64,000 nt of DNA from Sphaerolaimus hirsutus (Eukaryota > Nematoda > Chromadorea > Monhysterida > Sphaerolaimidae), in contig OZ038453.1 of the NCBI GenBank assembly GCA_964036195.1, forward strand, positions 13,739,206 to 13,803,205. Direction: 5' to 3'. A model generated the notes under the pieces. That model had not been told where the DNA came from. It did not search any database and was given only the letters and a program-made list of their open reading frames with translations. The stretch's first letter is position 1, and the number at the start of each line of letters is the position of its first letter. This document shows, one piece after another, positions 45,929-60,300 of the stretch. The position numbers and the translations under genes were made by a program.

Positions 45929-48076
45929 GAGACGTAGCCAGGATTTTTGAGCGGGGGGAGGATTGAATACAGGGCCCGGCGAATGGGGGGGGTGGCGGCG
46001 CCCCCCCCCCCTCTAGGGTTGGCCGATGTTTTTTTTAAACGTTTTTTAAAAAAAACAACGTTTTTTTTATAAAAAAAACATGACGACCGAAATGTTTAAA
46101 AAAAAAAAAAAACATCGGCCGAAATTTTTAGTACTAAGCACTAGGTATTTTGCAAAATTTTTGCGCGCAAGCGCGCAATTTCACACACAAATTGACATTG
46201 GTGGTTGTTTTCATTGGTTTTGTTGCATTTTTAGTATCAAAACATCCATTTCTATGTGCTACCATGGGTGAATAAGCCGACATATGTTGCTGTAATATAT
46301 AATATTGAGGTAATGTGCTTCCATGTACCTCCACAGTGTGTAACTTCACTCCCAAAGTAACAACCTCCTTTTATAACCTTGTTTGATCACCATTCCGTGC
46401 CAAACTTTACCTGAAGTCACAAACATTCGACTATAAGGCGATATACGAACGATATGTCGACAAAAAATGGATATTTTTGACACAAATCACCACTTATAAT
46501 GCTATCCCATGGTTCCACAGCCATTATATGGTCATATTTAACATCACAGAGTATTGCCAGTGTCTGATATACCTATATATGTTGACACTAGGTCATATCT
46601 GGGAGCTTTTTAAAAAAACGTTAAAAAAAAAAAACGTTTAAAAAAAAAACAACAAACGGAAAAGAGCTATGGCGCCATGGTGTTGGCGCCGCGCCATGTC
46701 GTTGGCGTTGACGCCAATGTCTCCAATATGCCGCAGTTTTATACTTGCGCAGCATTTTATAATTTTACATAAGTATGAGAGGTTGTAAGGTGCGGAAATG
46801 CGGTGCGGCCGCCCCTAGGGTGGCAGAATTTACTGTACCGTACCGTACCGCAATTTTGGAAAATTTACCGTACCGTACCGTTTACCGCACTTTTAGAAAT
46901 TTACCGTACCATACCGCGTACCGCATTTTCCAAAATTTACCATACCGTACCGCGTACCGCACTCAATTACCGCAGAAAATGCGGTAAATTTGACTCAGAT
47001 TGACCTTAAAAATGCACCTTAAAATTGACTTTAAAATGCGGTGTTCTGCAAATTTTTGGCGCGCAAGCGCGCAGATTTGACAACATTGTTTCCACTGATT
47101 TGAAGCCCTTCCATTTCCGCATGCAATATTGGGCCCACACACACTAGTTGACTTTGCAAATTCGCGTCAACTCAGTGTCAATTGGATAAAACAAGAAGTT
47201 TGTAAAAAGCATCACACTTAACAGGAACAATGAAAATGAAGTGTCATGATGTAAAATTAACTATGCTCTATCAGATAGATAAGTTGAAATCACAGTATCA
47301 CTTAAATTCAGTTGACATTTAGTTGACACGAATTCAGTTGACATCCAGTGTGTGGGGGCCCAATACTGTAACTCTTGATTTACATTAGTATAATGTGTTT
47401 TGTAAATCAAGCTATGTGCTTCAAATTGCACTGTAGGTGTTTTACATCACCCTTAATGTTTTGAGCTTATTTGTTGTAGGTACATATGTTTGATGTAGGG
47501 TAGTATACAAAAGGTAATCAACAGAAAAATGAATTTTTAAATGAAATAACAACTTTGCTGTTGAATTAAAATCTGTTGCTATCCCATGGCTACACAGCAG
47601 GGGTCTCCAATGGGGGGTTGAAGTGTGTCCCCTAATTGAATTCATGGCGTATTGCCTATTTTCAACTATTTTTTATGTTATATATACTTTTTAACCATTT
47701 TCACCCACTTTTAGCAATTTTTCACCCACTTTTAGCAATTTTTTACCATTTCTTCCTTCTAAACCTTGAAAAAGCCTATATATTGAGCCACTGCATTGTG
47801 GTTAATGTAATTCTATGTCATCACAGTGTTGTTGTGTTCTAAAATCCATTAACAAATTGCAAGATCCAATTTAGTGTCAATTGATAAAGTAAAAGGTGTC
47901 TGTAGTCCAGCAGTGGTACATATCTGACAAGAGAAAATTTACCGTACCGCACTTTTCAGATTTACCATACCGTACCGTTTACCGCAAAATTGAAGATTTA
48001 CCGTACCGTACCGCACGGTTTACCGCAAGGCCATACCGTCTGCCACCCTAGCCGCCCCCCCCTGGCTACGTCCTTG
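45929..48076. mobile_element. GACGTAGCCAGG-ended element next to the F-box gene's last exon
   Basis: Ends GACGTAGCCAGG and CCTGGCTACGTC with adjoining G/C runs; 10-bp flanks CACCGTTCCA and CACTGTTCCA agree at nine positions. Contains a truncated TAGGGTTGGCCGATG copy (46014 on) and the complete 46816-48050 element. Ends resemble the giant foldback's GGACGTATCCAGG. Confidence 0.75.
46816..48050. mobile_element. hAT-like element, TACCGTACCG motif family (copy 2)
   Basis: Perfect duplication GCCGCCCC (46808-46815, 48051-48058). Same ends and motif as 33598; contains GCGCGCAAGCGCGC and a nested GTTGACA element near 47.14-47.36 kb. Confidence 0.88.
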
Positions 48077-48121
48077 CACTGTTCCAACTACAAAAAAACC
48101 CAACCCCCACAAAAAACAAAC

Positions 48122-48379
48122 CTGCCTCCCCTCACTGATCCCCTGCTGTAAGCCCATACTAGCCGCAACGAGCGCATTCATGCCGTGCTGCGTTTGCATC
48201 GCGCCACCATTCACATTGGGGGGTGCAGGGGGTTGCATCAAGTGCGCCGGGGGTGGCATCGGGGGTGCCATTGGCACGGGGGTGGCTGTTGGGTATACTA
48301 TGCTGCCGCTGGTGGTTGATGGCTGGATGGGGGGTGAATAAGGTAGAAGGGTGTTGACTTGGGAACGAGGTCTCCAGTC
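48122..48379 (-). CDS. F-box gene exon, tail, last confident exon
   Basis: 86 codons, phase 0 both ends (GGATTAG / GTTTGT). Pro/Met/Gln-rich with MNALVAASMGLQQGISEG, echoing the helix of the 49.5-kb exon. The protein end lies within the next ~40 bp or beyond, where a transposon (45929-48076) has inserted. Confidence 0.75.
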
Positions 48380-51300
48380 CTAATCCCGAAAAATAGAAAA
48401 GCTTAGAATTTTTTATTATCTAAAATAGACTAGAGATGGAAAATAAATTTTTATTAATGACCCCGTTTAAAAAACACCTTGTTTAACAAAATTTCACCAG
48501 CTGATAACCAAAATGGACCACAAATATTTAGATAAAAACGAAACCCACCTTAATAGGTTCCAAACTCAACCTCCCATAGGGAGGGTTGCCCTTGGTCCAC
48601 TTGTAGGCTTGCAGCGTATTTGGCTCGGTGCCAGGGGGGCTCCCATTTGGGTTGGGCCATAGAGCGCGCGGTGCCACTGAAGGGGGCACGGGTGGCAGAA
48701 ATGTGACTCCTGCTGTTTGGAGGAGCTTTTCGGTGTGAGAATAGATTTTATAAAAAAATTTTTTCAGGAATAGTCATGGTTTCGCAACGGAGATGGTGGG
48801 GTCGTTTTCAGGGCGAAGTTTCTTCCATTATAAAAAGCTTACATTCTCAGAATACGCGGGTACCTTCACACCTAAAAAAATGCAAAAATTACACCGTTTA
48901 CGTGAATACCGAACATAACATAAGTTACAAAGTCACCCAAAACACACTCAAAACCCACCCGGCAGCGGTATCCCATACGGGGGTGGCAGGCACAAATACG
49001 GCGGGGGCGGGGCCGGGGGTAACCCCCTCACCCCAACAGGTGGCCCCTGGCCCCCCATGGGGGGTGGCGGGGGTGGCAGGGGGCGCCCAAATGCCATCGA
49101 AGGAGGCAGGCCGAATGGAGGCATCGGCATGTACGGCGGCAGGTAATTGTTGTTGTTGTTGTTTTGCTGGGGAAGGGAAATCGTTGAAGTGTTTTAATTG
49201 ACCAAGGCAATAATTGGGTTCAGCGGTAGTAAAAAGTATCGAGACCGCGGTTGGAAAATCCGAAGTTACACTGAAAAGTTGCGACACTTTTTCTCGTTTG
49301 TCATAATCGGGACAAGATTTTCACCCTACGAGGGCTTCACGTAAAAACCAACACAACGAACCATATCAACTCTTTGCCCCTCGGTAAACTTCCCATTCAA
49401 ATTGCCATTCCCCTCCGCTCTCTCTCTGGGGTGCCCATTGTCACCCCCGGCCGGACCCCCCTGTCGCTGGTGCTGTTGCATAACGGCAGCCAAGCCCAGG
49501 GCCATAGCTTCGGGGGACATTTGCGACGAGGGTCGATTGAGATGGTCCCCCAAATTGAGCACCCCCTGGCTGAGCATGGTGGGCGGGGGCGACTGCAGGT
49601 TGCCGTGCGAACTGGCCGGGCGAGCGAGCGGCGTCGCGGGGCCTGTGGGGAAGATAGGGCTGGTAGATAGGGATGAAAAAAATGTTCCTTTTCAACGACC
49701 CAGTGACAAAAAAACGGTTTCGATGCTTGCGTTTAAAAAAGTTGTTTTTTTTAATTTAAATTTTCTTTTATTTGTTTAAAATGATATTCTACACGACACC
49801 CAAGATAGGGTTGGGACGATATGACTTTTCGATATCGATATTCGATATTTTTTTCTGAAAGTCGATATTCGATATCGATACGATATGGACCCTCGATATT
49901 CGATATCGATATTCGATATGAAAATATGCTCGATATTCGATATCGATATTTCGATATTTTAGTACAGCGGGCATATTGTATTTCCATTTGGTAACAAACA
50001 TGGTTGATAATCTTTTTAAATGGGCCTCAACAGTTGAAATGAGGTAATGAAATAAAAACAGGATGAATCAAATAATATAAGGTGAAAAATTATTAAGCAA
50101 ACACTTCAGGTCATACTTGTGACTAGGGGTGGCGGCTGGCTTTTTACATTTTTAAAAGCTTGGTATTTTAAAATAAACAGCCAAATTTTTGAGCCATGCT
50201 GCCATGCAAAGGTTTGGTGAAATGGTTTCCTTGTGATGCAGTTTGCTGTGTTAATATCATATATTTTGTAAGGATGTGTATACATTACCCTTGATATCCT
50301 ACTTTTGATAGCTCAATGTGAAAATGACATGACATTTATATGATATATTACTTTGTGCATTCATAAGCATGCATGTGTTTGGCTGCAGCGTCCACTTTTG
50401 GTTGGCTTCAGCCATTTTTATGGGATCACAAATACCTCAAAGAATACCAGAATATCGAAAAAATGGTCGATATTCGATATTTTTTCAACATTTTCGATAT
50501 CGATATTCGATATAAAATAATGGTCGATATCCGATATTCGATACGATATATCGTCCCAACCCTAACCCAAGATGTTAGCTATGCATTGCATTGTTTCAAA
50601 TTATTGATATCGTTATTCGATATAAAATGCTCGATATTTTTTCGATAATAACTTTGCGAAGCTACATGCAGGCGCGGTGCTTTTTGTTTATTTTCCCGGG
50701 GTGTAAATACTTGAATTCGTAAAATCATTATCATCTGAAAATGCAGGGTTCCACTTCAACTGTGAATAGGGTGTCAAATTTCCGTTTCCGTTTTCCGTTT
50801 CCACCTTTCCGCAGGAAAATTTTTTACCTTTCCGTTTTCCGTTTTCCGGCAGCCGAAAAATTTTTACCTTTCCGTTTTCCGTTTTCCGGCAGCAGAAAAT
50901 TTTTTACCTTTCCGTTTTCCGTTTTCCGGCAGCTGAAAATTTTTTACCTTTCCGTTTCCGTTTTTCCGGCCCATTTTTCCGTTTTCCGGCTGAAAAATTT
51001 TTACCTTTCCGTTTCCGTTTTACCAGGCCATTTTTCCATTTTCTGGCTCGATTTTCAGTTTTCTGGCTCTTTTCCATTGTTTTTCCAATCTGTATTTATC
51101 TTCAATTGGCTCATCCCATTGTGTTGTTTTTGTCTCTTGGAGCAGCATTGACAACTGGGATTTCAGGGTCAGTGAAACAGGTGCTGTGAACCCAATTGAG
51201 TCATATGCTGACACCAATAATTTATTCAAGTTTTGTCTGGTTGGTGTTGTGATGCTGTCAATTTGCAATTTTGGTGTTGATATTGCCAGCATGTCCATTT

Positions 51301-54300
51301 GGTGATTTTATTTCATGCCCATTACTGCGACAATTTTATTCACCTTTGGACTCCTGTTGTTTTCTGCTATTTCATTCATGACTGATCTGGAGTTTGACAG
51401 CCATTCCCTCATGTTCATAGAACATTGGTTAAATAAAGCTTTGACTTTGTAATATAGTTCTAAAGCTTCAACTTCATTTGTGACACTCATGATGAAGTTA
51501 TCGACGTAAATGTTGTTTATTATCATCGCCAACTGGTTTCGTTCCCCTTCATTTTCTTCATCTTCATTCATGTTGTTTATTGTCACATTTAAATGGTATT
51601 TTATGACTGCTCCCAAAATTGCTGGGCTGCAGACAAGTCCAAACAGTACTCGTTTAAAACAAAGTACTATTAAGTTATTTTCAGTTACTGGTTTTGAGGC
51701 ATCTTTCAGCCAGAAAAATCGTGTGTAGTCTCTAGCAGGTGTGGCAGGTCATGAATCCCCTTGTTGTCTGTTTTGTTGTCACAGATCTCAATTATTCCCT
51801 TTTCTAGTTGGTTGTCCAAAACTTTCCGGTATTGTTCGAATAAGTTTGGATCTTTGTTGAATCTTCTTATCAGTGATTTAAACTGCACCAAGGCTTCTGC
51901 TTTTCCCGTGGCAGGTCACTGATACTCTCTTTATACGGCCAGTCAATATAGTATCGTTTGTTGTTGTTGTTGAATTTTATGCTATTTATTATCATCTCCT
52001 CTGCAATGTTGTCATCAATTGCATAGGGGTCATCAGTGATTTCCACTGCTCCTAGACTGTGAAATTGTCGTAGTGTTTCCTTTCCTATGGCCACTATGGC
52101 TACTTTTTGATAATTTTTTGTTGGTTCAGTTAAGCTTGAACAACAAGTGAAGTTACAGGCATGATCCATAGTTGCAGAATGTACAGCTACCACAATCAAA
52201 GCCAAACAGGCAAACCTGCATGCAGATTTTCCTTCTGCAAATTTGTCTATTACCGTGCTAATTTCACTTTATTTTTTTCCGTTTCCGTGAAAATTTTGCT
52301 TTCCGTTTTCCATTTTCCGGCATTTCATTTTTCCGTTTTCCGGCCGACAATTTTTTTTTACCTTTCCGTTTTCCGTTTTCCGCTGAATGAAATTTTTTTT
52401 ACCTTTCCGTTTTCCGTTTTCCGGCCAACAATTTTTTTTTACCTTTCCGTTTTCCGTTTTCCGTAAAGTGAAAATTTTTTACCTTTCCGTTTTCCGTAGA
52501 AATTTTTTTTTGACACCCTAACTGTGAATCATCCCACGTTTAGAAATTTTTTCCCTATCTTTTTTGAAGAAAAAAAGATGGAAAGAAGCGCATCAACCTA
52601 CCAGAAAAAAGTAACTCACCCCTAAAAACCTCATGATCCCTGGCTCCATCATCACCCCTGCCTCTACCGTAATCCCCTCTCCTCTTACCGTAACCCGACG
52701 AATTAAAGTCCCGCCCACTTTCGCCCATTTCCTCGCTATTATTATCATCACCAGGCTGGTTATCGAACCTCGGCGGGCTAGCGGAATCGATCGAAAGCGT
52801 GTCGAATGCGGGCGCGCCGCGCAAAAGGCGGTACCGATTGCCCAGACGCAACCCGCCGCATAGCTCCGCCTATTTAGGTTGTTGGTTTTGTCGTTATGTT
52901 AGTGGGGTGCTAATAAAGGGCAATTCGAGATCAAAATAAGAGTGAAATGACATTTTGAAGTCGATTAAATCTGATAAATGGAATTATTTTTTAGTTAATG
53001 AAAATACAATGCGGTTCAGGGGACGGTTCTGCAAGTGGAGAAGTAAAATGGCAAATGCGAAGTGATATGGCAAATGCGAAGTGAAATGACAAAATCGAAG
53101 TGAATTGAGAAGTAAAGTGGCAAAGGGGAAGAAAAATTTACCATACTCGACGGACCACAAAGTATGCGCCCAAAATTATTTATGTCTTGGTCGATAACGC
53201 GCGAGCTGGATACTTATGTATGCACTTTCACAAAAAGAAAAATATTTAAAAAAAGAAAAAGGCGGAGTCGGGTACAAACGAGGAATGTTTTTTTCCCGTC
53301 ATGTTTTTATTTTTTTCCTGTAATTATTTTTATTTAATTAATGATGACGTCATGATGGAGTGTTTCCTTCAGAAAAATGCATAGCATGCGGTCCGCCGAG
53401 TATACTTATTCTTATATTTTTTTTACTTCGCTTTTGCAAAATTTACTTGCCATTTCACTTCACATTTGCCATTTTACTTCGCTGTTGCCATTTCACTTAT
53501 GCCACTTATCAATTGGCGGAACTGTCACCAGAAGACACCTCTAACCCAAAAAGACCTTCACTCAAAACCAAAAACGTCAAAATGGCAAATGGTGCCAACC
53601 CTAGGGTGGCAGAATTTACCGTACCGTACCGTACCATACCGCATTTTTGGGAAAATTACGGTACCGTACCGTTTACCGCAATTTTAGAAATTTACCGTAC
53701 CGTACCGCGTACCGCATTTTCCGAAATTTACCGTACCGTACCGCGTACCGCACTCATTTACCGCATTTTACGCGGTAAATTTTACTCAGATTTACCCAAA
53801 ATTTTTCAACATCTTGATGACAATTGATGTGGTGTTCTGCAAATTTTTTGCGCACAAGTGCGCAATATTCACAACATTGTTTTCACTGATTTTCAGCCCT
53901 TTCACATGCTATATTGTTCCCAAATTGCATTCATGCCTTATGGTATATTTTCAGCTATTTTTATACTATATGCCATTATATACCTATTTTTCAACTATTT
54001 AGCAAATTTTCACCCATTTTTACCTATTTTCTCTCTTTTCTTTCTTCTACACCCTGAAAAAACCTATATATTGAGCCCCTGCATTGTGGTAATGTAATTT
54101 TATGTCATCACACTGTTATTTTGTTCTTAAGTCCATTATGAATTGTGTAATTGAATTTGGTGTCAATTTATGAAGAAAAAGTTGTATGTAGTCCGGTATT
54201 GATACATTTTTTGACAATCGGAAATTTACCGTACCGTACTGCGTACCGCACTTTTCAGATTTACCGTACCGTACCATTTACCGCAAAATTGAACATTTAC

Positions 54301-57300
54301 CGTACCGTACCGTTTACCGCAAAATAGAAAATTTACCGTACCGTACGGTTTACCGCAAGGCCGTACCGTCTGCCACCCTTGCCAACCCCCCGCACCTTAA
54401 AATGTGCAAATGGCTGCGCGGTCTGATAAACCAGTCTCAATCTATCCTCGGGTCGAATTTGTTCACCCATGTCCATGTGCCGGCGGCGCCAATCTTCGGA
54501 AGTCGCCAAATTGATGTCCACCACTGTCACGGGGGCGGGGCGCTGAAAAATGTGGTTTTCTTCAGTTTTCAGTGTTTTTCAGCTTCAGTGTGAGGGTGAA
54601 AAAAAACCCCAAAATGGTTGAATAACTATAAGTTGGCGTAGAAAGCAGGCACCTGGTGCCAGTTCCATAAAATGAGAAGTGAGAAGTAAAATGGCAAATG
54701 CGAAGTGAATTGAGAAGAAAATTGGCAAAAGCGAAGTGAAATGGCAAGTGAATTAGCAAAAGCGATAAAATTCACTTCGCATTTGCAATTTTACTTACCC
54801 CTTCTCAATTTCCGGAACTGGCTCCAGTTGTCGGAATCAACACAATTACGATGAATAAGTACAAACCACGACATTACTGTATGTTTCATCAGCATAATAC
54901 ACTATGACAAAGTAATTTCACTCTTATCACACAAGTCCCTAAACAAAACTTTACAAATCCCGACAACCCCCACGAATGACACTTTAGTTCAACCCCCCAA
55001 AAAACCCCAACAAACATTCAAATCAGCTTTAGTCAACTGGTCCCGGACACACTCTGTGAGCCATTGTTTCGGGCGGTCCGTGATAACCACTAAAGGTCGG
55101 GCGGCGCGGGCGGCCACGCGCAGACAACGCTCAACTGCTAGCTGGATGTTGATTGATGTTATTTCTTGAAATGAAAAGAAGTCAGCAGGGGGGTTTAAAT
55201 GGGGTTTACTTGTCGGGATCGTAATGGGTTTTTTTAAAGAATTTTCGGGATTTAGGGATTAGGGTCGCGTGATGCGGATTTCGCACAAAGTTTGAAAATT
55301 TAAAATTTTATTTTTCAAGGACTAATTTTCAAAAAATTATAAAACACTATAATTCCAGAGTACTGGTATAAAGTGCACACTGGGGGGGGGGGTCCATTCA
55401 CGTTGGTCAGTGCAAAAGTGATTTTGAAAATTTGTAAAGTTTTTTGGGAAATTTTATCGGGGTTATAAAATTTTCGGGATCGGTGTCTCGAGATCGGAAT
55501 AAAAGAATACCGAAAATCGGAATTGGGGACCCTACTTGACATTGATGTCGGGAAAAAGGAGCTAAATCGTAAATCCCATCATTCCACTTTCAACACAACA
55601 TTCGTTCAGCAAAAAACCTGCGGCGGGGTGGCATCCCTCAAAGGGCAATCCGTAACATCCAACAATTGCAATTCGGGACATTCCGCAGCCAATCCAGCCA
55701 ATGCGCGGGAAACTGCGGCTGCTGACGAGGCTCGCCCGGCGCCCGCTAGGTACAACTGTAAAAATTTGGATTTTTTTGTTGACTTCTTAATGGGGATACT
55801 TTTAGTTTGGTGGAGGGAAAAGGAAGCAATTGTTCAGGCGGGGCAGGCGAACATTTTTCTTCCACGCGCATGGGCAGTGAGGATGAGAAAAATTTAAGAC
55901 GGCGGGGGCTCAACAACTGAAACTCACTTAAGCATGGATAGACGATTTTCCTAAAACTTTCAACTCTTACAAACTAATCATAACACACATAAACCACAAA
56001 TGACACCATAAATCATGACCAAAAATAACACAACCAAAAAATCTAACCTTTTTCAACAAATGCGTCTGGGCGGCGACAAATGTAATCGAATCGATCACAC
56101 CCCTCTTCACAACACCGTCCAAATTGAGTTCAGCCAAAGATGAGAGATTGGCTAATTTGCGCAGTGCAGGGGCGGAAACGTTGCCGCACCTACGTGGGTA
56201 GGGCTATATTTGCATTTGCAAATTGGGATTGAATTTGAGGAGGGTTTGTAAAGAAACCAAGACGCAGGGGTCTCCTAGGGGGGGGGGGGGCTGGGGGGGG
56301 CTGCCCCCCCCCAAATCGGCCAGCTATCTATCTATCCCGGAGGCCGCTCAGCTATCTATCTATCCCGAGGCAAATTTTTTGGCTACTACCCCCAAAGACC
56401 CCCCCCCCCAAAACGCTCAGCTATCTATCTATCTGGAGTGGTTTTTGAGAAATTTTGCCCAAATTTTCGCACAAAATCACCAATTTTTGCACCTTTTCAT
56501 AGTTTTTCACCTTCAAAATCGTGCTTTCCGGCTATATACATGGTTATATACCTATTTTTAGCCATTTTATACCTACTTTTGGCTACTTTTAACTGATTAT
56601 TAGCGATTTTTTCCCCTTTCTGCCTTCTTAACCTTGAAAAAGCCTATATATTGGGCCCCCGCCAGCCCCCCCCCCAGAAAATTTTTTCACCCAAAATCAC
56701 CTCACCTAGGCAACCCCAATTTGACCAAACCACTGGGCGCCCGTTTAGCCAACTCTGCCAAAAATCCATCCCCCGCTGCAGGGAGCCCATCCAAACACAA
56801 AGACTCCATTTTTGGCAGTCGGGTCAAATGCATCAGACCGTTCAGTGTTATGTGCGTGGCGTCGGTTTTTAGCACTGCTAGAGAGACGGTGCGCAGTTGA
56901 GTGCAGTGTGAACAGAGTTCCTGGGGTTAGAGGGGGTTGATATCAAGGACGTATGCGGGGGGGCGGGGGTCTGCAGCCCCCCTCCGCTGTTCCCAATAGT
57001 TTTTGAGGCACAAAAATTCGAGACAATTTTGCTCCAGAAACTACCGTGTTTGCTTAGGTGTAAAAAGTCATGTACAATGCAAAAACACACATGTGAATTT
57101 TTTCTCTTAGGGATAGGGTTGGCCGATGTTTTTTTTAAACGTTTTTTTTTTAAAACATGACGTCCGAAATGTTGTTTTTTTTTAAAAAACATCGACCGAA
57201 ATTTTTAGTACTATGCACTAGGTATTTTGCAAAATTTTTGCGCGCAAGCGCGCAATTTCACACACAAATTGACATTGGTGGTTGTTTTCATTGGTTTTGT

Positions 57301-60300
57301 GGCATTTTTAGTATCAAAGTATCCATTTATATATGCTACCATGGGTTAATAAGCCGTCATATGTTGCTGTAGTATGTAATATTGAGGTAATGTGCTTCCA
57401 TGTACCTCCACAGTGTGTAACTTCACTCCCAAAGTAACAACCTCGTTTTATAACATTGTTTGATCACTATTCCGTGCGAAACTTTACCTGAAGTCACAAA
57501 CATTCGACTATAAGGCGATATACGAACGATATGTCGACAAAAAATGCATATTTTTGACACAAATCACCACTTATAATGCTATCCCATGGCTCCACAGACA
57601 TTATATGGTCATATATAACATCACAGAGTACTGCCACTGTCTGATATACCTATATATGTTGACACAAGGTTATATCTGGGAGCTTTTAAAAAAAACGTTT
57701 TTTATTAAAAAACATCGAGTTAAAAAAAACGTTTTTTTCCAACCCTACTTAGGGATTTGATATTTATTTCTCATGGCTTGATATATTTTACACTTTGAAA
57801 AGTATTTTTCAGGGCCCGCGGGACATTTTCGATGATCGAGATAGGTTTAACTAGAATCACACAAAATCGCACCGAAATCAAGATCAGACAACCAAACTCT
57901 CCCCCCAAAAAACAAACCGCCAGTGCCTGATTAGTCAAGCATTCAAACCCGCTCAAATGTATAGTCCTCATCAAAGGGCTCCTTCTAGCCACGGAAACGA
58001 GTGCCTCATTACTCAGCCTTGAGCAACATTCCAATTCCAGACGTTTCAAAGGTGGGCAATGTGCCAACGCGTGTCCGGCCATGTAACTCGCATCCGCTAG
58101 GAGTTCGCGCATGTTGGGGCAGTTGGTGAAGATCTGGGGGGGTTAATGTTGTTCTTGTTAAAAAAAACTTTTTGTTTTTTTGGAGTGTTAATATGCGAAT
58201 GCGAATGCAATATCGAGGCACTAGGGTAAAGAACGATCCGAGCTAGGTTCAAACCGATCGAGGCTTGCGATTCAAACTAGACTAAATTTTTTTACAATTT
58301 CATATTGTATTTTAACTTGTAGGGTTCGTTAAAATAGAATTTTTAAGCCGCCCTATTTTGGCTAGGTATCTACATATATATCTAGCGATTTTTCCCCTTT
58401 TTCCTTCTAAAGCTTGAAAAACCTTACATATTGAACACCAGTGAACTACCTAGGGTTGGCCGATGTTTTTTTTTAAACGTTTAAAAAAAAAAAACACATG
58501 ACGTCCGAAATGTTTTTTTTTAAAAAAAAACATCGGCCGAAATTTTTAGTACTAAGCACTAGGTATTTTGCAAATTTTTTGCGCGCAAGCGCGCAATTTC
58601 ACACACAAATTGACATTGGTGGTTGTTTTCATTGGTTTTGTGGCCTTTTTATATCAAAGTATCCATTTCTATGTGCTACCATGGGTTAATAAGCCGTCAT
58701 ATGTTGCTGTAGTAAATAATATTGAGGTAATGTGCTTCCATGTACCTCCACAGTGTGTAACTTCACTCTCAAAGTAACAACCTCCCTTTATAACCTTGTT
58801 TGATCACTATTCCGTGCCAAACTTTACCTGAAGTCACGAACATTCGACTATAAGGCGATATACGAACGATATGTCGACAAAAAATGGATATTTTTGACAC
58901 AAATCACCACTTATAATGCTATCCCATGGCTCCACAGACATTATATGGTCATATATAACATCACAGAGTATTGCCACTGTCTGATATACCTATATATGTT
59001 GACACAAGGTCATATCTGGGAGGTTTTAAAAAAAACGTTTTTTATTAAAAAAAACGTTGTTTTTTTTAAAAAAACATCGAGTTAAAAAAAACGTTTTTTT
59101 CCAACCCTAGAAGTACCCCTCCAAAAACAACAAGTATACGTATGATTAGTGATGGAATGGCGCCATTAGAGGGCGCCAAAGTACGCCGCCCTTCACTTCT
59201 TTTGTTACTTGTGCACAGGGTAAACTTGTGCACCGGTACAGGGTCGTTTAAACCTCAAATCAAGGTAACCGACGATTTCTTTTCCGCGAATGCAGTAAAG
59301 CTCCAACAATTCGACCCAACAAATCACTCTCAAACACACACGAAACAAAACGAACATTGGCTAAATCCGTATCGCGCAACTTATGTCTCACATTGAACAG
59401 AACTTCCAATTTGGTCAGGTTGGCACAGTGCCCAGTGATGAAAGCGACTAAAGAGCGCCAGCGCCCTTGGGATGGCTGCTCCACTGCGCGCAGCATGTCC
59501 ACATTGAGCGAGTTTATCTATATTCGATGAATTATGGTGGGATGTGGATTATGACTTAGTTGAAATAAAAAAAAAGCGCAGAAGATATATTTTTATATAA
59601 ATGCATGTGTGATCTCTGTGAAACACCTATGTGATGGGTCAAGGACATTAAAGACATGTTTACCCAAACATGCTGAGGTAAAAACTGTGCTCCAAACCGA
59701 ACCTGCAAAAAAACCTGCTCACCACTTTTGCGAGCCACGGTCTACAAGAGAGGAAAAACCAAACCCAATAAAATTTGTGCAAATTTGAATGTCCAGAATT
59801 ATTCAAAAAGACATTTGAAACGTATCCAAAATCGTTTCCAAAAAAGGGAAGGCAAAATGACAATCGCCACAGGATTTTCCCAGCTTTAACTACCACAACC
59901 ATCACATTTTCGAGCATGCTCCACGCTCCAAAGCGTTGACTTACAACATCAACACAAGATGGACAACAAAAAATTGGGAGGTGTACAGCAGAGGTTCGGG
60001 TCGTTTTGGCAGGCGACACGACGGCCCCAGTTGTTCCTGACCAGAGACTGAAGAAGTTTTCTCCGGTCAAGAAAACCTGCGGCTGACAGTCGCACTGCAA
60101 AAGATTGTGCTCGGTTTTCAAACACAGGGCACGTCTCATGCCACTGAGCCAACTGAACACTTAACATTGATGCTGTTAAGTGTCGATAAATTGATATCTT
60201 TTTTCACCCGGTCACTGAATTCAGCGAGATTACCCCACCGACAGCATTATGACAATGTACGTTGCCCTGCACATGGCATTCGACAATGTACGTTGCCCCG

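Noticed and set aside
56930..57000. ATCAAGGACGTATGCGGGGG as another giant-foldback end
   Set aside because: Only one end is visible and no matching inverted arm lies nearby; treated as a remnant.
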